A stretch of 64,000 nt of DNA from Takashimella koratensis (lineage: Eukaryota; Basidiomycota; Tremellomycetes; Trichosporonales; Tetragoniomycetaceae): assembly GCA_003116875.1 (NCBI GenBank), contig BCKT01000006.1, forward strand, positions 124,001 through 188,000, in the 5' to 3' direction. A model generated the notes under the pieces. The model searched no databases. It was given only the letters and a program-made list of their open reading frames with translations, and was not told the DNA's origin. A program made the position numbers and the translations under genes. Below, piece by piece: positions 56,413-64,000 of the stretch. Positions within the stretch are counted from its first letter, which is position 1, and every line of letters begins with the position of its first letter.

Positions 56413-56896
56413 GATGGTGGTTCCAGCGGGGGAAGGGGGGGTGGTTGAGGAGTGAGGTTGGCTGGGTGGTTAGAGGGTGGTTGAGACCTAGCTAGACCTG
56501 AGATTAGATTTGTTTACGCGAAACTCACCAAGAGGGAAGTGGATCACGTGATTCCTCCCCGCCAAAGCTTGAATGTACGTCATGGCGATCTGAACGATTG
56601 AATGGATCGTCTGGGTCGTCGATGGGCGATGGACAATGGACAATGGACAAGGGACCTGACATGAACATGCATAGCTAGCAGCTAGCTCTGTTCTCTAAAG
56701 CTCCTACTGATTCCATCGATCGAAACTCCGACGTCAGTCTTGGATCGGGAGATCGAGACGGTCGCTGGACCGATCGTCATGACCTCGTGACCGTATGACA
56801 TCGGGAATAACAACATTCATATAGCCAGTCGCTGTTTGCCGCTCAACACCTCTAACCATTTATTTACTCTTCCTCTACTATCCCATTCTAATCAAT
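56413..56896. promoter_or_regulatory. Divergent promoter WRAP73-like / Lys-rich protein
   Basis: 484 nt between divergent starts. A CACGTGA site is at 56545. No other element claimed. Confidence 0.4.
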
Positions 56897-57650
56897 ATGA
56901 CCTCCTCAAAGGGCAAGCCGACTGACCCCAAGCTGCGTGAGGATCTCAAAGAGAGTGAGTTTGGCCTGGGACAAGCAGGTGACCAGGTTACGCGAGGAAG
57001 GGGTTTTTTGTTACCCGATGCCGAGTTGCTGATGGTTGCAGAGATCAAGAAAGAAGGGAACAAGGACGGGTCCGGTAAGGGTTCTTGGGCCGCATGGAAG
57101 GTGAGCATTCATCGAGGCTTCAAGGAACAGAGGTAGAGGCAAGAGGACAGCAGTGCTCACTCTTGTACTATAGGCAACCAAGTTGTCGAAAGAGTATGAA
57201 TCGCACGGAGGAGGGTACGAGAATGAGCCAGGGTCGAAGAACGAGCCGAAGAAGGGAGAACCCAAGCCGAAGACAGAGGCGAAGAAGAAGGGGGAGGTGA
57301 AGGCGGAGGGCAAGAAGGGAGGGACAAGGGAGGAGAAGGAGAAGAAGGAGAAGGCGACCAAGGAGACCAAAGAGACCAAAAAGACCAAGGCGGGCAATGA
57401 GGAGAAAGAGACAAAGGCCAAGACGAAGAGCAAGACTACCGAGACCAAAGACGACAAGACCAAAGATACGACCAAGGGCGAAGCGAAAGAACCGACCAAG
57501 TCGAAAGCTACAAGCAAGGATAAGGATTCAACCAAGACTTCCACCAAGGAAACGGGTAAAACCGAGTCAGCCGCGAAGAAATCGACATCGAAGCGAAAGG
57601 GTGATACTGAGGAAACCGATAAACCTGCGTCCAAGCGAGCGAAGAAGTGA
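56897..57650 (+). CDS. Lys-rich basic protein with DUF5872-like N-terminus
   Basis: Exons 56897..56954, 57042..57100 and 57174..57650 give 197 aa. The first 60 residues (DPKLREDLKEKIKK, GSWAAWKATKLSKEYESHGG) resemble the small DUF5872-type domain known from bacteria and phages (pattern LR..IK..I....G.WSA.K...L..EY...GG.Y). The remaining 140 residues are almost wholly Lys/Glu/Thr/Ser with histone H1-like KK and TK runs, ending KRAKK. A nuclear, nucleic-acid-binding role is inferred from charge only. The domain link is from memory of the pattern, not a search. Confidence 0.8.
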
Positions 57651-58552
57651 TGTTGTTTGAAATTGGGAGCAGAGCGGGGTTTGGAAGGGGAGAGGAGGTA
57701 TCAGATGTATAATCACACCCATGGACAGCTTGTGAATCGAGTTTGAGCAAAGTTGCAAGATATGAAGTAGACAAGGACAAGAACAAACAGATTTTGAAAC
57801 ACCATGCGCGATGATAACTGACAACCACGGTTTCACTCGTCGACTCACACGGTTCTGTCCATCTTGGTCCCCCTCGTTCAGCTGCAGTCCGTCCCGCCCC
57901 AGCCCTGCCCTCAGCTACTGTGACGATTTCCCGACCCGCTCCAACGCTCCCCCGCTCCAGTCTCCACCCACCACTCCACGCTCCACCTCCGTCTTCCCCG
58001 TTTTTGACCTTGCTCGAGGCGATCAAAGGATGCGAGCCGTCCTTTCTTATGTTCACTCTTACCACCGTCACTCTGACTCTCTGGCTGACTACCTCTCTCA
58101 CCCCCACTCCTCTACGGTCTACCTCTTACTCTCCCTCAACCTCTTACTTACCTCCTCCTCATTGACCGCTTACTACCCCAACACTACCCCTCTCTTCGTG
58201 TTCTCCTTCCCTGCCTCTGATGCGTTACCCAGTCACCACGCTCACCACGCCCTTTTGACACCACTTTGACACCTCGTTGACACCTCACAACGTCATTGCC
58301 TCGTACACCCTCCTGCACCCCTCCAAACCTCACTTTCCAAAACCTGGACACCCACACACCCATCCAACCCATCCCCACTCGTCCTTGCCACCCCTCACAC
58401 ACCACACCGACCACACCCTACCCGACCCGACCCGAACCCTAACCCGACCTTGTCTCTGTCACTTGCTTTTACCTCAACATCCTTCTCTGTCTTCACTCAC
58501 TACTCCATTCCAGCGACACCTCACCCCACAACTTCAGCACGACCACAGCGAC
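57651..58552. other. Pyrimidine-rich intergenic region
   Basis: Strongly C/T-rich on the + strand from about 57,830 on, with CCCGA units near 58,428-58,445. Likely promoter and 5' UTR of the next gene; open frames in it are compositional. Confidence 0.4.
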
Positions 58553-61096
58553 ATGCAGTCCCCCTCTGAACTCACCACGCTCTGTGCCAAGCTCTTCGAC
58601 CCACACTTCCACCCTTCCTCCCGGCGTCCCCGATTCCCTCCTCGTCCGCCGTCTCTCCGTTCTTCGCCACTCAACGACGAGAATCGCCATTCAGTCGGTC
58701 TAGGACCCGTGTGGAGAGCCAGGCGATTCAGAATGTGGCGAGACCAAACCCCGCCGTTGCGCTTGGTTGTCCTGGACGCAAGGAGACGAGGTGGGTACAG
58801 ACTCTACTCAGCGAACGAGCACGCGAACTTCGTTCTGATACTCGGGAGAAACTGATTACTCCAGAGAATAAAAGACGCTTTGCGTGCTTTGCGACCCCGT
58901 CGGCACTTACTATCCGCATGCAATCCCGGACTATCACTCGCCGCTTGGACAACCCGTTCGACCTTTCCTCCACCTCCTCTAGTCCACCATACACCTACAC
59001 CGTCCCTCCTGCTCTTCCTCGTATCCTCCCTGCCTCCCGTCGCTACCCCGCCGCCTCCTCCCACCCGCCTTCGCCTCCGCCTGTGCCTCACGCACCCCCG
59101 GCCGCGGCCCAACTCATCACCTCCGATATCGGCAGCGCGGACGATACCAAGTGGGACCCGACATCCACCTGGGGCGCCAGTTCAACCGCCAAGTATGTGG
59201 CCCGGAACGAATACGAAAGAATGCAACAGCACAAGTTTATACTTGAGCAAGAACATGAGAGGAGGTTCAGACTCGCTATGAAGGTGCTCACCACGGGTTT
59301 GATCGAGTTTCAGCGAACTCACTCCAACTTGTAAGTGGGATGTCTTGCGCGAGAATACGTAGTAGTTGGATCGGATTTGGATCCCGATATGAAGAAACAA
59401 GGGTCAAGAAGCTGATATGGTGTAGCCGAGAAGACGGGGAGAAACGAGTCGAGTGGCATTCCGACGCCGACGAGACCCTTGCAGCGTACTAGTAAGTAAC
59501 TCATGTCAATTACTGGTGACTGCCTCTGCTTCCTTCTGTCCATTAGCTAACAATCCTCACAGCGCGCAGCTGTGCAAAGACATCACCAAGTCCTCGTCCA
59601 ATGCGTTTGCACATATCGCAATGGCACTATCTCCTCCTCGACAGACACCTTCCTCACCCGAGGCCGCCGGACCCAGCTGCAAGTCCGCCAAGCCTGACAC
59701 CGCTGCATCTTACTGGCCGACGCCGGGGACGACCATCACCATGCTCGCTCCCTCAGCTCGTGAGGCAATCCGAGCAGCGATGGCCTCGATCCCACTCACG
59801 ATGAGGGGCACACCACTCGTCGATGTCCCAGGACTCAAAGTGGCAAAAGATAACGTGGAGAACGCCAAGGAAGGAAGGAAAAGGCGCAAAGAGGAGAAGG
59901 CGGAGAAGAAGCGGTTGAAAGAGGAGTTGAAGAGAGTGGAGGAGAAGAAGAAGAGGTTGGAGGATGAGGTGAAAGTGGCAAAAGAGGAATTGAAACGGGC
60001 AGAAGAGCGACATGCGCTGGAAACTGCCAGTGGTGAGATAGTCGATGGGACGAAAGACCAGGTCTCAGCCAGCTTGTCGAGCCAACGGCCGATCAGAGAC
60101 GAACATACGCACCCTCCCACGCCATCGAATTCGGCTCTCAGACCAACGGCGTCTCCCAACCCGACATCAACCAAGCCACTCAAGTCTCGTCGATCAAGGT
60201 CTCGGCCTTCGTCACTGCACCTCCCGCCCATGCCGCCATCCTCTCACGACATTGAAGATGACCACCACCCGCCTCTCACCCCTGTTCTTTCTCGCACTCC
60301 TACATCCCCAACCTCTCCTCGCACTCCCGCCTCCCCCTCTTCTTCCGCAGTAACTGTCTCCGTTCCCGTATTCACCAACACAGACGTCGCCGCCCTCGTC
60401 GCGCTCGTGTCGCAGACTATCAATCTGGGGCCTGAAACCGACGCCCACGCCCTGGTCACCGCTGCGATCCGCTCACTTGCCGAGTCTTCGGAACCAGGTG
60501 TCGCGGAACTCAACCCCATACGCACGACGAGTGAAGGTTCAGAAGCGTGGAGACAGGCGCCGTCGTTGACTCATTCACTGAGCTCGGAATCGAGTGGAGT
60601 CTCTACTCCTTCAACTGCGGTCTACACCGAGTCTTTGTCTGCCCCACGCAGTTTAGACTCGGAACATTCCCACCGCAGTACGACTCCGTCGTCCCCCCTT
60701 CTCAGCCTCGCTCGGACGCATCGACCCCGCTCCACTCAGTCTCAGTCCCGACCTTCGTCGACCGAATCGAGATCGAGCGAGGTCCCGGACCAATCCCGTT
60801 ACGCGTGCGGGGACGAAAGTACCCTCTTGGACCAGAGCACACTGGGTTCTGTGGATCCGGGCGAAGTGTATGTGATGCGGCGGGGCAAGTGGGTGAGGGA
60901 GAGTGAGGCGGGGTGGGGCAGGGAAGTACCAGGGACGGATATGACGTTGGGAACGGAGCAAGGAGGAGTGGGTGTGGGGATGGACCAATGGGCAAGGATG
61001 GTACCTCCCGACTCGGACAAGGATACTGTCTTAGCTAGCGGTGTCGGAGGACTCAGCCTTGAAGATGAGTTACTCACCTCGAAACGTGGAGGTTAA
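58553..61096 (+). CDS. Uncharacterised coiled-coil protein (about 767 aa)
   Basis: Exons 58553..58790, 58865..59330, 59426..59491 and 59563..61096 are phase consistent; a shorter start at 58918 (MQSRTITRRL) is also possible, since the first exon has weak protein character. Pro-rich N-terminal segment, then a helical block (ARNEYERMQQHKFILEQEH) leading into EKRVEWHSDADETLAAYYAQ. A highly charged coiled coil lies near 59,840-60,020 (KRRKEEKAEKKRLKEELKR). A long Ser/Thr/Pro-rich tail ends LSLEDELLTSKRGG. No recognised domain; likely intracellular. Confidence 0.7.
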
Positions 61097-62117
61097 GAAG
61101 GAGCAAATGTGAGGCCGAGAGAGCATACACATGATGTTGTATTTTTCCATGCATGGAGTTTGGACTGAGTATACATCTGCATGATTTCTAGCTGTGGGCG
61201 GGATGGAGAGAGGAAAGGAGACGGGTAGAGAGGGAGAGAGAGTGTGTGTGTATACCAGGGAGCGACAGAGATACAGAGATACAGAGTCTGAGAGAATCGT
61301 CGTCCGGAAACCGGCGTTCAAGCGGGCAAAATGGATGCCGTAACCGATTGATTGGCAATCCACAAACCCACCGATTGAACCGTCCGTTTCATTCCCCTTC
61401 GTCACTCTCGTCTCTCGTCTCTTGTCTCTTGTCTCTTGTTCTCTTGTCTCCTGTCTACGCCTCCCCTCGGATCTCGGCGGCCGTGTCGACCGTGTATCGG
61501 GCTGCCTGCTTGTCTACGCCTTCTCCCTCACTTGGTCGAATCCGGTCTCCGCTCTCACGCCGGTATTGTCCATTCCTCTCCTCCCGTCCTTACGCCTTCT
61601 ACCTCTTTTTTGCGTCGCGCGTTTCGCCGCTTGTCGACTCTCCCACTCGACGACATCCAACTCTCACCCCGACTCGCTCCACTCGACACTATCGCCACCT
61701 ACTCCCGTATACCCTACTGCGTCCACCTCGCCCACCCCTCGCGCCGCACGCCGGTTATATCGCCCAACACGGTATCCTTTCAACTGGTCGACGCCGAGCA
61801 CAGGACAAAGGAGGGAGCGCTGAAAGGGAGCTCAAGGGTAAACCTCCGCTCAGCCTGGGTCTGGCTGGGTCTGGCCAGTGGTTCAAAGGTGGAGGGAGGT
61901 GTGGTCGAGAGGACTGACTGGGTGAGGTCTGCTTTGGTCTTGACTTTCAACCAACAACCTCGTCCAAAGATCCTCAACGTCTACCACATCTTCCAAGTAC
62001 CTTCTCAGCGACGATCTCAAACTACATCGGTACTAGCCGCCAGCCGAGTCAAGAATCAAACACACAAATCTCAGAACCCAGCATTACGTTCTCGACACCT
62101 ACACAGACGTCCAAATC
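61097..62117. other. Region upstream of the TANGO2-like gene
   Basis: C/T-rich, with overlapping open frames of up to 249 codons that run out of frame into the next gene's first exon. They show no domain or start context and are not called. TCTCTTGTC repeats occur near 61,407-61,450. Confidence 0.4.
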
Positions 62118-63782
62118 ATGTGTATCGTCATTGGGACCACGGTGAAACCTCCCAAGGGATATGTCGCGTAAGATCTCATACCTAGCTTGCTTGATTTGAT
62201 TCTGCAGTTTGCTGACGTCCCCCTTTTACTTCTCGATGATCTTGATCCGGCCTGTACGCACCTTCGCTCTACTGCTCGCCTTGCTTTGGTCCGATGTGGA
62301 TTGGCTATCACCCCTCTCCTTCCTCCCTCCTCTCGCCTCCCTTCCCTTCCTCCCTTCACCTTGTTGGCTGATACAGCGCCTACGTGAACAATAGGGAAGA
62401 ACGCTACGATCGCCCCACATCAGACGTCGGCCCGAACCAGCTCAATCTCATTCATCCCGTAATGTACGCCGATTCTGTCAACAAGTTATGGCCAAGCGAG
62501 TTCGCAAATGTCCCCAGGGACCAAGTCCCGTATGCCAACGGATCAACAAGCGGCGAGACCGATTGGCTTGAGGAGGGGAAGGGGTTCGTGATCTGTGGGA
62601 GAGACTTGACCACTCCGAACGGCGGGACATGGGCTGGGACATCTGTCTTGGGCGATATCAACGACGATAGTCAGGAAAAGGTGGTGAGAATTGGATCTCT
62701 GTGAGTGGGCATAAGTACAGGATGCTGTTTTCCTCTTCCTCGGCTATCCTCCTCTTTCCCCTTCGTTTACATCGGCGAGACCAAGCCAAATCCATCCTGC
62801 TCTACCCAAGTCGATATCTCGTCTCACCTTCATCTCTTGCGCGCTTCACCTTGAACTCACCGTGACGACCGTCATGCTGAAGCCTGCAGGACCAATATCC
62901 GACAGCCCACCAAAAAAGCTCCTATCAATGCGATCTCTCGTGGCGATCTAGTCAGAAATTTCCTCGCTCCACCCAAAGGTAGTGCGTCTACCATGGCCTC
63001 TTTCATCAAGACCACCAAAGACGATTCGCACAAGTACGACCGTTTCAACTTTCTCGCGGTGCAGTTCACAGTCAACAAGTCGCGCGAGGATGGAAGCAGC
63101 TCGGTGTTTGGTCCGCCTGAAGTATTTTACTTGAGTAATTGTGCGCCAACACAGGATTTGTCGAATGATTCGCAGCCGTTCAGGGGGGTCTCGAATTACG
63201 AGCTTCAAGATGGGGTTGATGCTTGGCCAAAGGTCGTCAATGGGGAGAAGGCGATGCAAGAGACTACAGCCAGATGGGAAGAACTTGGAGAGGACGAGAA
63301 ACAGCTCATCAACCGATATTTCAAAGTGTTAGAGTAAGTTGTCTCCCTTATCTCAAGCTACCTCAAACTGCCCTACCCCATGTTCGATAGTGTCCTGCTG
63401 CATACACACGATCATCCGACTAGACTTACTAACCATTTGACTGTTTTTCCATCAACTTTGATTTTACAGACCCACACAGGCTCTCGACTGCCTTGTCGAT
63501 ACCAAGAGCTGTACCCGTATTATGCCGATGCTCGTGAACCCTAGCAAATGCGATGAACCTCTGACAGAGGATACCCCGCCGTTGGCGCAGGTATGGTACG
63601 GGACCACGGTATCGGCGGTGACGCTATTACGTGACGACGGGACGGGAATTGTTGTCGTGCGGAAGATGGGCTGGATAGATAGGCAAGGGCAAATGAGGTC
63701 GTATGAGTCGAATCCGACAGAGGTGCAGTTTGAGTTTTCCGTGTTCCAAAACTCGGGAATCAGTGTGAAGAGTGAAGAGTGA
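62118..63782 (+). CDS. TANGO2 / NRDE family protein
   Basis: Member of the transport-and-Golgi-organisation 2 family, with an NRDE motif and a conserved Cys directly after Met; linked in animals and yeast to haem trafficking and lipid/mitochondrial metabolism. Exons 62118..62167, 62377..62700, 62890..63333 and 63470..63782 give 376 aa. The start MCIVIGTTVKPP fits the N-terminal nucleophile-like Cys2. NNREERYDRP is the fungal form of NRDE, followed by GRDLTTPNGGTWAGTS and LTNIRQP, then ISRGDLVRNFL. The length exceeds animal TANGO2 (276 aa) but fits fungal members. The last codons lie in a 7-bp tandem repeat. Confidence 0.9.
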
Positions 63783-63805
63783 AGAGTGAAGAGTGAAGAG
63801 TGAAA
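63766..63805. repeat. AGTGAAG heptamer tandem repeat across the stop codon
   Basis: About 5.5 copies of AGTGAAG span the end of the TANGO2-like coding region, and the TGA at 63780-63782 is inside the repeat. Copy-number changes of 7 bp would alter the last residues. Confidence 0.85.
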
Positions 63806-64000
63806 GGAGAAGCAGAGGTCGAGTCGATCGCGAAGAGCACTGCGGATCCTGACTGTGTCCGTTGGTCATTTGTCTTCTGCTATCTGTCGTTGGGAGTTGT
63901 TAATAGCCTAGTCATCGTCCGTCATATTGTCATCGTCATTAGCATCTCAGCATCTCATCGCTTCTCATCTCGCATGCACATGTCTCCCACACTCAATCCT
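63783..64000. other. 3' flank of the TANGO2-like gene
   Basis: Only the end of the heptamer repeat and ATCTCATC-type simple sequence are seen. Confidence 0.4.

Noticed and set aside
57811..58269. 152-codon frame rich in Ser/Pro/His
   Set aside because: Sits in a pyrimidine-rich 5' region; composition alone explains the open frame.
58428..58450. CCCTAACCC-like sequence, possible interstitial telomere repeat
   Set aside because: Only one unit in a run of CCCGA words; not a telomere array.
61436..62185. 249-codon + strand open frame before the TANGO2-like gene
   Set aside because: C/T-rich compositional frame that overlaps the true first exon in another phase and has no recognisable feature.

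Overview
This is a window of nuclear DNA from an intron-dense filamentous fungus, almost certainly an Agaricomycete. Genes carry many short introns (about 45-80 nt) with GTRNGT donors, CTNAC-type branch points and YAG acceptors, plus microexons of 6-18 nt. The set of conserved genes is basidiomycete in style, and the zinc-cluster regulator looks most like those of the Rhizoctonia/Ceratobasidium group. That placement is inference from recall, not a search. All splice models below were built by hand and checked for reading-phase consistency exon by exon.

Layout. 0-7 kb: the 3' part of a copper amine oxidase, a LacA/Maa-type sugar O-acetyltransferase, a sorbose-reductase-like SDR and a Zn2Cys6 transcription factor, all on the + strand. 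The last three share an upstream 12-mer, so they may form a small co-regulated cluster. 7-15 kb (minus strand): a phytanoyl-CoA dioxygenase family enzyme and a 29-exon chitin synthase. 15-27 kb: DNA polymerase delta subunit Cdc27/POLD3, the COMPASS/CPF WD40 subunit Swd2/WDR82, an unknown 528-aa protein, HMG-CoA lyase (with a 6-nt microexon carrying a metal ligand), a SAM methyltransferase and a HIT hydrolase.

27-42.3 kb: the unusual part of the window. Eleven head-to-tail paralogues, all on the + strand, encode tiny secreted peptides of about 61-108 aa. Each has two exons, a signal peptide and the same six-cysteine frame C-x3-C-x6-C...C-x6-C-x3-C, which is mirror symmetric. A phase-1 intron falls in the loop between the two halves. 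Nine copies look intact and two look broken. Most copies have their own TATA-like box and a recurring GTGATGCRATTG-like element about 100-190 nt after the stop. I do not recognise this family. I read it as a tandemly expanded, effector-like or antimicrobial-like family of disulfide-stapled helical hairpins; the role is inference.

43-64 kb: ordinary housekeeping genes. They are the ubiquitin-receptor protease Ddi1, a DUF300/Ost-alpha membrane protein, a possible GPI-anchored protein exon, an anion:cation symporter-type MFS transporter, a WRAP73/WDR8 WD protein, a Lys-rich basic protein with a DUF5872-like N-terminus, a coiled-coil protein of unknown function and a TANGO2/NRDE-family protein. 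No rRNA, tRNA, transposon or CRISPR could be supported.
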